Assembly: GCA_001799565.1 (NCBI GenBank)
Contig: MGTS01000003.1
Coordinates: 1 to 39,708 of the forward strand
Direction of reading: 5' to 3'
Source of the DNA: Elusimicrobia bacterium GWA2_51_34
Lineage (GTDB): Bacteria; Elusimicrobiota; Elusimicrobia; Elusimicrobiales; UBA9959
DNA: 39,708 nt
Under the pieces are notes generated by a model, which saw only the letters and a program-made list of their open reading frames with translations, was not told the origin of the DNA and did no database searches. Numbering within the stretch: position 1 is the stretch's first letter; the number at the start of each line of letters is the position of its first letter. The translations under genes and the position numbers were made by a program. Positions 1-8,095 of this stretch are shown here, in pieces.

Positions 1-15
1 TTTCAAGATTGCGCC

Positions 16-78
16 AATTTCACCATCATGTTGCGTTGGAAATGGGGATATTTTCACCATCATCTTGCATTGGATAAT
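16..78. repeat. Two direct repeats of about 26 bp at the window edge
   Basis: Positions 16-43 and 50-78 share the phrase TTTCACCATCAT, then TTGC, then TTGGA, about 34 bp apart. Differences are a few single bases. The rest of 1-124 is AT-rich with no open frame. This may be the tail of a repeat block that continues to the left of the window; two units are too few to say what it is. Confidence 0.5.
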
Positions 79-124
79 TCTTTCATTTGGAAATTCCTCC
101 TAAATAAAATAAAATATAGACTTA

Positions 125-664
125 ATGCATAAAGATTTGCAGGAAGTGCTGATTTCCGAGGATAAGCTGCAGGCCAGAATAAAACAACTGGGGCTTGAAA
201 TCTCCTCCAGTTACAAGGGCCGCTGTCTTACCCTGGTCGGTGTCTTAAAGGGCTGCGTACTTTTTTTATCAGACCTGCTTAAAAATATCAGCATTGATAC
301 CAATGTGGATTTTATAATGCTCTCTTCTTACTCCGGCAAGCAGTCTACCGGGGTCGTGCGCACCATACTTGACCTGAAACAGAATATAGAGGGGCGCGAC
401 GTGCTGATAGTGGAAGATATAGTGGATTCTGGCCTTACCATGAGTTATATGCTGAAAAATATGACAACCCGCGGCCCGCGCTCGCTTGAAATATGCACCA
501 TGCTTGACAAACCCTCCTGTCGCAGGGTAAAGGTGCCTATAAAGTATTCCGGGTTTGTTATACCCAATAAATTTGTGGTGGGCTACGGCCTTGATTATAA
601 CGAGCTTTACCGCAACTTGCCGTACATAGGCGTTTTAAAAAAATCAGTAATAAAGGTTGATTAA
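125..664 (+). CDS. hpt: Hypoxanthine phosphoribosyltransferase
   Basis: This 179-residue protein is a type I phosphoribosyltransferase of the purine-salvage HPRT family, which joins hypoxanthine or guanine to PRPP in the cytoplasm. The PRPP-binding loop is clear at about residues 94-106 (VLIVEDIVDSGLT), preceded by the 'GVLKGCVLFLSDL' strand-helix typical of HPRT and followed by the C-terminal 'VVGYGLDYNELYRNLPYIG' segment. Length fits the family. The gene ends 2 bp before ftsH, the common hpt-ftsH order (often with tilS before it), so the two are probably co-transcribed. No clear Shine-Dalgarno sequence is visible before the ATG; the upstream 20 bp are AT-rich. Confidence 0.93.
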   Translation: MHKDLQEVLISEDKLQARIKQLGLEISSSYKGRCLTLVGVLKGCVLFLSDLLKNISIDTNVDFIMLSSYSGKQSTGVVRTILDLKQNIEGRDVLIVEDIVDSGLTMSYMLKNMTTRGPRSLEICTMLDKPSCRRVKVPIKYSGFVIPNKFVVGYGLDYNELYRNLPYIGVLKKSVIKVD

Positions 665-666
665 AC

Positions 667-2478
667 ATGCCGCTGAAAAAAAATTTAAGACAGATGTTTT
701 TCTGGGTGCTCGCGTTCACGCTTTTAATAGCCATGTACCAGAATGTAAAATCCGTTCCAAGAGAAAAACAAATCCCATATTCTGAATTTAAAGCGAAACT
801 TAAAGCCAAAGAAATCAGCACCGTTCTTATAAGCCCCGGCCTCATAAAAGGGGAGTTTAAAGAAGGCGACAAAAAGATTTCTTTTAAAACTATATCGTTA
901 AGCGACCCGAAGCTTATAGAAGATATGGAAACCGCCGGCGTGGGATCGTTTTCCGGCGAGGCGGACAAAAGCTGGATAACCAGCCTGCTGCTTAATGTCG
1001 GCTGGATATTGATTTTCGTGTTCTTATGGTGGTTTTTGTTCATGCGACAGGCCCAGATGGGCGGCAAGCAGGCCATGGGTTTCGGCAAGTCCAAGGCCAA
1101 GCAGCAGGACCTGAAAAAGCAGAAAGTCACCTTCAAGGATGTGGCTGGTTGTGAAGAAACCAAAGAGGAATTGAGCGATATAGTGGATTATTTAAAGAAT
1201 CCCAAAAAATACCGGCGGCTGGGCGGTGAACTGCCCAAGGGCGTGCTGCTTTACGGCCCCCCCGGTACCGGTAAAACCCTGCTCGCGCGCGCTATCGCCG
1301 GCGAGGCGGGTGTGCCGTTTTTTACTTCCTCCGGTTCGGAATTTGTGGAGATGTTCGTGGGAGTGGGAGCTTCGCGCGTGCGTGACCTCTTTGAACGGGC
1401 TAAAAAAAGCGCGCCAGCCATAGTGTTTGTGGACGAGCTTGACGCCGTGGGGCGTTCGCGGTTCGCGGGAATAGGCGGAGGCCACGACGAGCGTGAGCAG
1501 ACCCTTAACCAGATGCTGGTGGAACTTGACGGTTTTGAAGCGAATGAAGGCATTATACTTATCGGCGCCACCAACCGGCCCGACGTGCTGGATACGGCGC
1601 TGCTCCGGCCGGGCCGTTTTGACAGGCGCATAAATGTGCCGGTGCCTGACATCCAGGGCCGTCTGGAAATTTTAAAGGTGCATTCAAAAAAGGTAAAGCT
1701 CGCGGAGGGTACGGACTTATCGGTAATAGCCCGTCATACCCCCGGCTTTGTGGGGGCCGATCTTGCGAACATTGTAAACGAAGCGGCCATACTCGCCTCA
1801 AAGAAAGATAAAAAAGGCGTTGAAGTGGGTGATTTTGAGGAGGCCATAGAAAAAATGATAGCCGGCCCGCAGCGCAGGTCGCGCATTATTTCAGATCGCG
1901 AGAAAAAAATAGTGGCTTACCACGAGGCGGGCCACGCCCTTGTGGCCAGGTCCCTGCCCGGCTCGGACCCCGTGCATAAGATTTCCATAATACCGCGCGG
2001 GCCGGCCTTGGGCTACACTTTGCAGCTGCCGTTGGAGGATAAATACCTTACCAGCAAGACGGAAATCCTGAATAAGCTTTGCGTGCTTCTTGGCGGCAGA
2101 GCCGCTGAAGAACTGGTTTTTTCGGAAATTACCACCGGCGCGCAGGATGATCTGTCCAAGGTTACAAACTACGCCCAAAAAATGGTGCTTGAGTTCGGTA
2201 TGAGCGATAAAATAGGGCCCATCTCGCTTAAAAAAGATGAGGCGGAAGTGTTTTTAGGCCGCGATATCATGAGGCAGCCCGGCTATTCAAATGAAACGGC
2301 TAAAAATGTGGACGATGAAGTTACGCGCATAGTGGCGGAGTGCCATGTTAAAGCGAGGGAAATACTTTCCTCCAGCCGCTCCGTGCTTGACGCGATAGCG
2401 GCAAGGCTTATTGAAAAAGAGGTGGTGGACGCCTCTGAAATGGAAGCTTTTTTCAGCGCCGGAAAAAGCGCGGCATGA
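667..2478 (+). CDS. ftsH: ATP-dependent zinc metalloprotease FtsH
   Basis: FtsH is the inner-membrane AAA+ protease that extracts and degrades membrane and regulatory proteins. The 603 residues show an N-terminal membrane segment (about 10-26), a short periplasmic domain, a second membrane segment (about 103-126), then the AAA+ module. Walker A GPPGTGKT is at 197-204, Walker [11 protein letters not shown] at 252-261, and the second region of homology with the arginine finger (ATNRP...RPGRFDR) at 301-320. The zinc site HEAGH is at 419-423. Length and order match a full, active family member. It starts 2 bp after hpt. The downstream gap holds a long hairpin repeat before cdaA. Confidence 0.97.
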   Translation: MPLKKNLRQMFFWVLAFTLLIAMYQNVKSVPREKQIPYSEFKAKLKAKEISTVLISPGLIKGEFKEGDKKISFKTISLSDPKLIEDMETAGVGSFSGEADKSWITSLLLNVGWILIFVFLWWFLFMRQAQMGGKQAMGFGKSKAKQQDLKKQKVTFKDVAGCEETKEELSDIVDYLKNPKKYRRLGGELPKGVLLYGPPGTGKTLLARAIAGEAGVPFFTSSGSEFVEMFVGVGASRVRDLFERAKKSAPAIVFVDELDAVGRSRFAGIGGGHDEREQTLNQMLVELDGFEANEGIILIGATNRPDVLDTALLRPGRFDRRINVPVPDIQGRLEILKVHSKKVKLAEGTDLSVIARHTPGFVGADLANIVNEAAILASKKDKKGVEVGDFEEAIEKMIAGPQRRSRIISDREKKIVAYHEAGHALVARSLPGSDPVHKISIIPRGPALGYTLQLPLEDKYLTSKTEILNKLCVLLGGRAAEELVFSEITTGAQDDLSKVTNYAQKMVLEFGMSDKIGPISLKKDEAEVFLGRDIMRQPGYSNETAKNVDDEVTRIVAECHVKAREILSSSRSVLDAIAARLIEKEVVDASEMEAFFSAGKSAA

Positions 2479-2487
2479 TATTAGTGT

Positions 2488-2572
2488 GCTAGTAGGCCTG
2501 TATGCTTGTAGGCGGGTAGGCTCTCAGAGAAATATTGAGATGTTAAGCATACTAGCCTACAAGCCTACTAGC
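2488..2572. repeat. Word-repeat hairpin 1 (GTAGGCT family)
   Basis: Left arm 2488-2521 is made of variants of an 8-bp word (TAGTAGGC, TGTATGCT, TGTAGGCG). Right arm 2546-2572 is its reverse complement; the outer 18 bp match at 16 positions. It fills the ftsH-cdaA gap and shares its word with the hairpins at 16431 and 25616. Confidence 0.8.
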
Positions 2573-2611
2573 CGCAAGGTAATTGTTTTTATTTAACTGC
2601 GAGGGGTTTGG

Positions 2612-3412
2612 ATGTATTTAAATTACGCCAGAAATATCATAGACATACTTGCTGTCTACTACATAGTTTACCGGCTGATACTGCTGGTGAAGGGAACCCG
2701 CGCCATGCAGGTTCTGTGGGGTATTTTTATTCTTGCCATCATTACCTCTCTTGCCAAGTATTCGCACCTGTCCGCTACACTGTGGCTTCTGCAGCAGTTC
2801 TGGTTTGCCGGTATTTTTCTTTTGATAGTGGTGTTTCAGCCTGAAATACGCGTTGCGCTCGCCAATATCGGCTCAAACCCCCTGGGCCGCCTTATGATGT
2901 CGCAGGAATATAAGTTTATCCCCGATCTGATGGAAGCTCTGAAGCTTGCCATGAAGGAAAAAATGGGCATGCTTATAGTGCTTGAGCAGGATATGGGGCT
3001 TCGCGATATTGAGGAAACCGGTGTGCGCATTAATGGCGAGGTGTCAAAGGAGCTTCTTCTTACCATATTTCACGATAATACCCTGCTCCACGACGGGGCC
3101 GCCGTTATCGCCAACAACCGCGTGGTGGCGGCCGGCTGCATATTACCAATTACCGAACAGCAGGAGTTGTCAAAAATACTCGGTATGCGCCACCGCGCCG
3201 CCATAGGCTTAAGCGAAAACGCGGACGCCATAGTTATAACGGTGTCCGAGGAAACAGGGCAGCTTTGCCTTGCAAGAAACGGCAAACTGCAGCAGTCGAT
3301 TGACCCCGCGGATCTGGAAGCCATGCTTTACCAGCTTTACCGCTCAAAGGCGGAAAAAAATCTGCTCAGAAAAGCGCAGCGCCCGGCGGCGCCTCCTCAC
3401 CCGACTATATGA
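2612..3412 (+). CDS. cdaA: Diadenylate cyclase CdaA (DacA type)
   Basis: CdaA makes the second messenger c-di-AMP from two ATP at the membrane. The 266-residue protein has three N-terminal membrane segments (about 8-27, 32-48, 57-76) followed by the DisA_N catalytic domain. Both signature motifs are present: DGA at 161-163 (within LLHDGAAVI) and RHR at 193-195 (GMRHRAAIG). The end is a short basic, proline-rich tail. The start is supported by GAGGGG about 5 bp upstream. The stop codon overlaps the ATG of a tiny frame resembling the first membrane helix of CdaR, the usual partner and regulator of CdaA. c-di-AMP commonly controls potassium and osmolyte balance and the cell wall. Confidence 0.95.
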   Translation: MYLNYARNIIDILAVYYIVYRLILLVKGTRAMQVLWGIFILAIITSLAKYSHLSATLWLLQQFWFAGIFLLIVVFQPEIRVALANIGSNPLGRLMMSQEYKFIPDLMEALKLAMKEKMGMLIVLEQDMGLRDIEETGVRINGEVSKELLLTIFHDNTLLHDGAAVIANNRVVAAGCILPITEQQELSKILGMRHRAAIGLSENADAIVITVSEETGQLCLARNGKLQQSIDPADLEAMLYQLYRSKAEKNLLRKAQRPAAPPHPTI

Positions 3413-3507
3413 ATATCTCCGAGCTGTTTACAAGAAACTGGAATATAAAGCTTATCGCTTTTATTATAGCCGTGCTTATCTGGTATTTCATCGTGGGCGC
3501 GGTGTGA
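3409..3507 (+). pseudogene. CdaR/YbbR N-terminal remnant or 32-residue membrane microprotein
   Basis: A 32-codon frame starts at ATG 3409, overlapping the cdaA stop by 4 bp (ATGA), the usual sign of translational coupling. The peptide reads MNISELFTRNWN, then a hydrophobic stretch IKLIAFIIAVLIWYFIVG, then AV and stop. This is the pattern of the first 30 residues of CdaR (YbbR-domain protein), the membrane regulator normally encoded right after cdaA. The extracytoplasmic YbbR repeats are absent: the frame stops and a word-repeat hairpin begins 25 bp later. Either cdaR was truncated, possibly by rearrangement at the repeat, or only the membrane anchor was kept as a microprotein. The call rests on position and hydrophobic pattern, not on a long alignment. 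Confidence 0.6.
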
Positions 3508-3531
3508 TAACATTACTACTCAGGGGAGACA

Positions 3532-3618
3532 GAATCCAGTAGTCAGAATTCAGAATAGTGAAATCTTTCTTTTCATTGGCGGAATTATTCTGACTACTGG
3601 ATTCCGACTTCTGGCTAC
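3532..3618. repeat. Word-repeat hairpin 2 (CAGAATTC/GTAGCCAG family)
   Basis: Arms 3532-3549 and 3587-3604 are perfect reverse complements over 18 bp (GAATCCAGTAGTCAGAAT), and the right side continues in the same word to 3618. It shares its words with the hairpins at 9795 and 27890. It lies between the cdaR remnant and the next gene. Confidence 0.85.
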
Positions 3619-3646
3619 TTAATGATTTATCAAAAGAAGGGGAATA

Positions 3647-4342
3647 ATGCTTAAATTTTTCAGTTTATGTGTTCTTGCAGTCGCCGTCGGTTACTGCAGT
3701 GTTCTGTACTGGCCGGGTATTTTTTTCAATAACCGCTTTGAGCGCGGAAATTTTATCATGGTTTCCCGTTCCCCGATTCCAGATTCAGCCGGGAGTTTTG
3801 CTGAAAAAGCCTCCTATAAACTTAAAACCTCGCAACTGTCCGCCGAAGGACAAACATTCGAGGTTTACGCCGCCGCCAGCGCCGGAGAATACGCGTTTTT
3901 CGCTCCTTTCTGCCGCAAGGACTACGCCTGCCTGCATCCTCTCAAAGACATAATATTCATGGCGCCGGCGGATTTTGAAAAAGGACTGGTGGCCTCGCCG
4001 CTTAATTCCCAAAATTTCCTCAGTCTTGAAAAACTGCTTGCGCGGGAAGCCGTACAATTGCAGATAAGGCGTGAAATGACGCCGCTCTCCTATATCCTGG
4101 CGGATAACTGGAAAAAAGACGGCTATGCCGAGCATGTAGCTTCTTTAGGCGACTATGAACCTTATAGTATAGATATTTGCCGGGGTGACCCCGCAAGCGA
4201 CCCTGAGCGCGCCCCCTACCTGTATCGGCTGGCCGTGGAATACATGATGGCTGAAGACAAGCTTAGCGCGCTCGATTTCATTGCCACCGACCTCAGCGCG
4301 GGACCTGCCATAAAAATCCTGAAATCGCGTTCTTGCAAGTAG
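3647..4342 (+). CDS. Secreted protein resembling a catalytically dead metallopeptidase
   Basis: I do not recognise a named family. The 231-residue protein begins with a signal or anchor helix (about 1-20) and has several cysteines (FCRKDYACL; SRSCK at the end). The region around 130-165 reads LAREAVQLQIRREM, then 10-12 residues, then W..DGYAEHVA. Gluzincin peptidases of the MA clan often show HE..H, then W..EGYAEYVA with the glutamate ligand. Here the HExxH position would be REAVQ, so the zinc site is lost. I infer an inactive peptidase-like fold, with low certainty. A good Shine-Dalgarno (AAGGGGA) precedes the ATG. The stop is followed by a short GC hairpin (AGGGGGC/GCCCCT) without a T-run, then hairpin 3. 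Confidence 0.55.
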   Translation: MLKFFSLCVLAVAVGYCSVLYWPGIFFNNRFERGNFIMVSRSPIPDSAGSFAEKASYKLKTSQLSAEGQTFEVYAAASAGEYAFFAPFCRKDYACLHPLKDIIFMAPADFEKGLVASPLNSQNFLSLEKLLAREAVQLQIRREMTPLSYILADNWKKDGYAEHVASLGDYEPYSIDICRGDPASDPERAPYLYRLAVEYMMAEDKLSALDFIATDLSAGPAIKILKSRSCK

Positions 4343-4357
4343 GGGGCATTCGCCCCT

Positions 4358-4464
4358 GATTACACCGATTACAGAACGATTGCACGGATTTTTTATCGGA
4401 ATTTACCGATAGAACTGTCTGCGCCTGCAATCTGTGTAATCTTTCCCGGTAATCTGTGTAATCA
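4358..4464. repeat. Word-repeat hairpin 3 (GATTACAC family)
   Basis: The left arm, about 4358-4390, repeats GATTACAC/CGATTACAG/CGATTGCAC. The right arm, about 4429-4464, repeats its complement (AATCTGTGTAATC twice). The last bases overlap the 3' end of the convergent menA gene, so the hairpin lies exactly between two convergent genes and may help end transcription from both sides. Confidence 0.8.
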
Positions 4465-5391
4465 AGTGTCTGCGAACGACTTTGAGAGCAGACACATTAA
4501 AAGCGCGATTATAAAAAGCAGACTGAAGGCGGAATGCAGTCGCGCGGTCATGGCGTCTATCGCGGCAAAACTTTCAGCGCCCACAGCCTCTTTATTCTTT
4601 ACGATTTTTATCAGTTTTACCGCCATCGGCAGCGATATAAACGTTATAAGCGAAATCCAGGTAAGCCCCGCAAATACCGTAAGCAGGACGGTTGCCGCGT
4701 AGGCTCCCGACAAAAGCAGGTAATACATTTTTTTCGCGCCGGAATCTTTAAGCATCATGGCCACTGTTTTTATGCCGGTCGTGCTGTCGGCTTTTATATC
4801 GCGCAGATTATTGCCGTGCAGTATAGCGCTTACCAAAAGCGCCGCAGGTATTGCGTAGAGAAACGGTTTCCATGAGTACGCGCCTGCCTGGACAAAATAC
4901 GCTCCCAACGTCATTAAAGGGCCGAAGGCCAAAAAAACAGCTATATCGCCAAGCGCGCGGTATTTAATGGCAAAAGGCGGGGTGGTGTAAAAAAAACCGA
5001 GGAAAGCCCCGGTGCATACCAACCAGGCGAGCGAGGTCCCGTTTGGGATAGTAGTCATTAAATAGATTCCGGCCGCGGCGGCGACTGAAAACCCGGCTGC
5101 CGGAATAATAAGCAGTTGTTCGGGTGTGAGCAGCTTATCAACCATCACGCTGCTTGAACCATAGTTCCCGGGCTTGTCGATCCCGTTCTTGTAGTCGAAA
5201 TAGTCGGAAAAAACATTCGCGGAGGCGTGCGCGGCAACACAGCCGGTGAGTGTTAACAAAAAGTGGGACCAGTTCAGTGAAAGCCCGGGGTTTTCATTTA
5301 AGGCGATTATACTTCCCAAAACCGGCGGGACAATGCTGACCGTAAATGACCACGGCCTGGCGGCCCGCAGCCAGATTCTAATATTTTTCAT
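4462..5391 (-). CDS. menA: UbiA-family prenyltransferase, MenA-like (1,4-dihydroxy-2-naphthoate polyprenyltransferase)
   Basis: The 309-residue integral membrane protein has about eight or nine hydrophobic helices and the two aspartate-rich motifs of the UbiA superfamily. The first is NVFSDYFDYKNGID at 59-72 (D63, D66, D72) and the second is GNNLRDIKAD at 193-202 (D198, D202). The 'DYFDYKNGID' wording is that of MenA, which attaches the isoprenoid tail to 1,4-dihydroxy-2-naphthoate in menaquinone synthesis. No other men genes are in the window, so the exact aromatic substrate is inferred. It is transcribed leftwards from a spacer that also holds tRNA-Ser(CGA), convergent with the gene before it. 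Confidence 0.85.
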   Translation of the reverse strand: MKNIRIWLRAARPWSFTVSIVPPVLGSIIALNENPGLSLNWSHFLLTLTGCVAAHASANVFSDYFDYKNGIDKPGNYGSSSVMVDKLLTPEQLLIIPAAGFSVAAAAGIYLMTTIPNGTSLAWLVCTGAFLGFFYTTPPFAIKYRALGDIAVFLAFGPLMTLGAYFVQAGAYSWKPFLYAIPAALLVSAILHGNNLRDIKADSTTGIKTVAMMLKDSGAKKMYYLLLSGAYAATVLLTVFAGLTWISLITFISLPMAVKLIKIVKNKEAVGAESFAAIDAMTARLHSAFSLLFIIALLMCLLSKSFADT

Positions 5392-5406
5392 TTAAAACAC
5401 CACCGA

Positions 5407-5585
5407 GTTAAGGTGACACAGAACTTAATTCACGCCATACAGAGCAGTTCCTCTTAAAATTCAAAGAAGTATGCAGCAAGCTGACAGTTCCTTGCCGGGG
5501 CACTGATCGGCTGGCTAGGCCGCGGCCAGGCTCTAGCCAGGCTCTAAGCTTAGAACAACGGAATTAAGTTGTGTGTCACCTTAAC
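5407..5585. repeat. Inverted repeat with long loop (hairpin 4)
   Basis: Arms 5407-5431 and 5561-5585 are reverse complements over 25 bp with one mismatch (GTTAAGGTGACACA, then AACTTAATTC). The loop of about 129 bp holds GC-rich partial repeats (GGCCAGGCTCTAGCCAGGCTCTAAGC). Unlike the other hairpins the arms are not obvious tandem words, so this may be a separate MITE-like element. It lies between tRNA-Ser(CGA) and menA. Confidence 0.75.
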
Positions 5586-5597
5586 CCATGAAAGCTT

Positions 5598-5682
5598 CGG
5601 AGAGGGAGGGATTCGAACCCTCGAAGGCTTGCGCCTTACAGGTTTTCGAGACCTGCTGTTTCAACCGCTCACACACCTCTCC
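5598..5682 (-). tRNA. tRNA-Ser (anticodon CGA)
   Basis: The minus strand folds as a class II tRNA. Acceptor GGAGAGG pairs with CCTCTCC, the D-arm is present, and the anticodon stem CAGGT/ACCTG encloses loop CTCGAAA, giving anticodon CGA. A long variable arm (TAAGGCGCAAGCCTTC region) typical of serine tRNAs follows, then the T-arm GAGGG-TTCGAAT-CCCTC. CCA is not encoded. It reads UCG codons. Confidence 0.95.
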
Positions 5683-5692
5683 ATCTGTCGCA

Positions 5693-5707
5693 TCCGCCTA
5701 AGGCGGA
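5693..5707. repeat. TCCGCC/GGCGGA palindrome
   Basis: TCCGCCTAAGGCGGA is a 7-bp-arm palindrome identical to the half-unit of the double-palindrome element found at 8096-8131. It lies between tRNA-Ser(CGA) and structured element A. Confidence 0.7.
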
Positions 5708-5708
5708 C

Positions 5709-5856
5709 GGATTAGCCGCCGGGCCTCAAAAGGAACACGGCCCGGTGCTCCACGAGGGGAGCTAAGCTCCCCTTCGTCGTTCGCTATGCCGCCTTCAGCG
5801 GCCCGCTCACTTAACCCCTCCTAAAGTGAACCCGCGCTCACTACGAAGGTAATCGC
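5709..5856 (-). other. Structured repeat element, copy A
   Basis: Read on the minus strand, this 148-nt stretch resembles the element at 20488-20609. Shared features are a hairpin after CGACGAAG (here GGGGAGC-tta-GCTCCCC), then CTCGTGGAGCACC, then a second hairpin (CCGGGCC...GGCCCGG), then GGCTAATCCGTCC. The two copies differ in both stems but keep the pairing. The outer ends pair roughly (GATTACC with GGCTAATC). It lies about 26 bp upstream of tRNA-Ser(CGA) in that gene's direction. A TCCGCCTAAGGCGGA palindrome at 5693-5707 adjoins it. No open frame of note lies in 5683-6017. Confidence 0.6.
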
Positions 5857-5958
5857 GCGGCTTATAAAGGCCCGCCCGCACTGCATAGTGTTCGGGCTTT
5901 AAAATTATACAAAAAACGGAATTCTCTTCGGGGCGACCCTGCTTCGTAAGCCGGCTTA

Positions 5959-5967
5959 TGTTATAAT
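5959..5967 (+). promoter_or_regulatory. Extended -10 promoter for prfC
   Basis: TGTTATAAT matches the extended -10 form (TG, one base, TATAAT) exactly. No good -35 box lies 17 bp upstream, as expected for extended -10 promoters. Transcription would start near 5974, about 44 nt before the prfC start. Confidence 0.55.
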
Positions 5968-6017
5968 AAAAAGCGCCGACGGACACTCAGCGGTAAAGTG
6001 CTGTCCGACAATATTTT

Positions 6018-7622
6018 ATGACTACTAACAGCCAAATTTCCAGGCGGCGCACCTTCGCCATTATCTCCCACCCCGATGCCGGCAAAACCACGCTTACCGA
6101 GAAACTTTTATTGTACGGCGGCGCAGTGCAACTGGCCGGTTCCGTTACCGCGCGCAGAAATCAGCAGAACACAACCTCCGACTGGATGGAACTTGAAAAA
6201 AAGCGCGGAATCTCTATCAGTTCAACCGTGCTTCAGTTTGAATACCGGGATTTTTACATCAATCTGCTTGATACTCCGGGCCACAGGGATTTTTCTGAAG
6301 ACACTTACCGCGTTTTAATGGCGGTGGACGCGGCTATAATGGTACTTGACGCGGGCAAGGGCATTGAAAGCCAGACGCTGAAGCTTTTTGAGATCTGCCG
6401 CCTGCGCCAGATACCGATTTTCACTTTTATAAACAAGCTTGACAGGCCCTCAAAGGAGTCTTTGGAGTTGCTGGATGAAATAGAACAGTCGCTCCAGCTT
6501 CATGCTTTTCCCGTCAATTTGCCGCTTGGCTGCGGCCAGGATTTTAAGGGCGTTTTCGACCGCCGCCTCAAACAGGTGCATTTTTTTGAGCGGGTTCCCG
6601 GCGGCGCTTTCCGCGCGCCGGTCACGGTTATGGACTGCTTTAATGAAGAGGTGCTGGCAAGGCTTGACACCATAACCCGTAAGCGGGTTATGGAAGAAAT
6701 TTCGGTGCTGGACCAGGCGGGGGAGCCGTTTGACGCCAAGGTGGTGCTGGCCGGCGACATGACGCCGGTGTTTTTTGGGAGCGCCGCAAACAACTTTGGC
6801 GTGCAAATGCTGCTGGATGGTTTTCTTGAGCTTTCTCCTCCGCCCCGGCCGCAAAATACTTTGTCCGGAAATATCCCGCCGGAGGACCCCCGGTTTTCAG
6901 GCTTTATCTTCAAAATTCAGTCAAACATGGACCCGAAACACAGGGACCAGATAGCTTTTTTAAGGGTGTGTTCGGGTGTGTTCCAGCGGGATATGAAGGT
7001 TCTGCACTCGCGCAGCGGCAAGACCGTGCGGCTTTCAAGCTCGCACAAACTTTTCGGCAGGAGCCGCGAAACCGTCAACGAGGCTTATCCGGGCGATGTA
7101 ATCGGCATTGTGGGGCACTCGGAATTCAGCATCGGCGACACGCTCAGCGACGACGCTTCCATAGTTTATAAAGAGGTTCCGCGCTTTCCGCCCGAGCATT
7201 TCGCGTTCCTTCACTGTTCAAACACCATACAATTTAAAAAATTCCGCGCCGGTCTGGAACATCTTCTGCAGGAGGGCGTGGTGCAGGTATTCTCTTTGGG
7301 GGACGGCGCGCAGCGCATCCCGCTTTTGGGCGCCGTGGGCCCGCTGCAGTTTGAGGTTTTACAGCACAGGCTGCAATTTGAATACGGAGCCGAGACCCGC
7401 CTTGAAGCCACCCCCTGGAGCGTGGCCCGCTGGGTGGTTAAAACTCCGCCTGAAACCCTTAATGAAGCTTCCCTGCCGTCCGGTTCCCGCCGGGCGCTGG
7501 ACGTGAAGGGCAATACAGTCCTTCTTTTTCCCAAAGACTGGGAATGCGCCTATTTCCTTAAAAATAACCCGAAAATCACGCTGTCAAAGCTTCCCCCGGA
7601 AATTATCTTGCCGCAGGCCTAG
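6018..7622 (+). CDS. prfC: Peptide chain release factor 3
   Basis: RF3 is the GTPase that removes RF1 or RF2 from the ribosome after peptide release. The 534 residues fit the family (about 530). GTPase motifs are in order: SHPDAGKT at 17-24, the switch II DTPGH at 86-90, and NKLD at 140-143. The segment TTSDWMELEKKRGISISS (53-70) is the RF3 version of switch I and separates it from EF-G. Domains II and III follow (for example 'DGAQRIPLLGAVGPLQFEVLQHRL'). It looks complete and appears to be transcribed on its own from the extended -10 site. Confidence 0.96.
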   Translation: MTTNSQISRRRTFAIISHPDAGKTTLTEKLLLYGGAVQLAGSVTARRNQQNTTSDWMELEKKRGISISSTVLQFEYRDFYINLLDTPGHRDFSEDTYRVLMAVDAAIMVLDAGKGIESQTLKLFEICRLRQIPIFTFINKLDRPSKESLELLDEIEQSLQLHAFPVNLPLGCGQDFKGVFDRRLKQVHFFERVPGGAFRAPVTVMDCFNEEVLARLDTITRKRVMEEISVLDQAGEPFDAKVVLAGDMTPVFFGSAANNFGVQMLLDGFLELSPPPRPQNTLSGNIPPEDPRFSGFIFKIQSNMDPKHRDQIAFLRVCSGVFQRDMKVLHSRSGKTVRLSSSHKLFGRSRETVNEAYPGDVIGIVGHSEFSIGDTLSDDASIVYKEVPRFPPEHFAFLHCSNTIQFKKFRAGLEHLLQEGVVQVFSLGDGAQRIPLLGAVGPLQFEVLQHRLQFEYGAETRLEATPWSVARWVVKTPPETLNEASLPSGSRRALDVKGNTVLLFPKDWECAYFLKNNPKITLSKLPPEIILPQA

Positions 7623-7671
7623 TCCAACTCCCGGTTTACATCTACCTTAAAATTTTGCCACAAAAAACTGG

Positions 7672-7759
7672 CGGAAGGAGTGGGATTCGAACCCACGGTA
7701 CGCGTTAAGCATACATCAGTTTTCAAGACTGACGCCTTAAACCACTCGGCCATCCTTCC
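7672..7759 (-). tRNA. tRNA-Ser (anticodon TGA)
   Basis: On the minus strand, acceptor GGAAGGA pairs with TCCTTCC, followed by D-arm GGCCGAGTGGTTTAAGGC. Anticodon stem TCAGT/ACTGA encloses CTTGAAA (anticodon TGA). A long variable arm and T-arm GTGGG-TTCGAAT-CCCAC follow. It is 88 nt, class II. Its first 23 nt overlap the 3' end of the GIY-YIG frame, whose stop codon TAA is supplied by the D-loop. Confidence 0.95.
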
Positions 7760-8078
7760 CTAAATCATTGCTTATTCTAGCGGCACCAAGTGCACAGTGC
7801 CCGAATTTTTTCCGCCGGAGGCGGACCCGCCGGATTGTTTGGCGGGCAAAAACCCATTTTCTCCCTGCCCCGGATTTTAGAAAGTTTTCCCGCCTGCGGG
7901 CTTCGGTGTAATTACGACAGTTTTCCTCATAAACTAGCTTCCAAGGCCTTCCCGCTTTTGTGAATCTTGTCTTTCCATGATTATGGGCCACCAAACGAGT
8001 ATTAGCATTCTCGGTTCTAGTAGAGCCGGTATAAAATTTATCTAGAGCTTCACTATATAGAACATATACGCTTGCCAT
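7737..8078 (-). CDS. Single-domain GIY-YIG nuclease-family protein
   Basis: The first 85 or so residues are a compact GIY-YIG domain (YhbQ/UvrC-like small family). VYVLYSEALDKFYTGST carries the GIY- and YIG-equivalent tyrosines at about 4-18. It is followed by RL..HN.G, the 'TKAGRPWKLVYEE' strand, then the EAR.RE..LKSG.GR.W signature helix with the catalytic glutamate. The natural family end is near residue 85. The remaining tail is translated from a 36-bp double palindrome (7811-7846), spacer, and the first 23 nt of tRNA-Ser(TGA), which encodes GKDGRVV and stop. Copies of the same palindrome flank the gene on both sides in the same orientation. Such proteins cut or join branched DNA in related families; the role here is unknown. 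Confidence 0.8.
   Translation of the reverse strand: MASVYVLYSEALDKFYTGSTRTENANTRLVAHNHGKTRFTKAGRPWKLVYEENCRNYTEARRRENFLKSGAGRKWVFARQTIRRVRLRRKKFGHCALGAARISNDLGKDGRVV
7811..7846. repeat. 36-bp double palindrome, copy 1
   Basis: On the minus strand it reads CCCGCC, 9 bases, GGCGGG, TCCGCC, 3 bases, GGCGGA: two adjacent 6-bp-stem hairpins. It is 36 bp like the copy at 8096-8131 and shares the loop AAACAA-CC. It lies within the 3' tail of the GIY-YIG frame. Confidence 0.8.
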
Positions 8079-8095
8079 AAAACTTTTCCGGTTTT

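Noticed and set aside
16-78. Direct repeats at the window edge as the end of a CRISPR array
   Set aside because: Only two imperfect units are visible, spacing and conservation do not fit, and no cas gene is present. The sequence to the left is needed.
558-1163. Long antisense open frames inside ftsH, glmM, rplY, the coiled-coil genes and others
   Set aside because: They mirror the codon pattern of strongly supported genes on the other strand, have no recognisable domain and no ribosome site.
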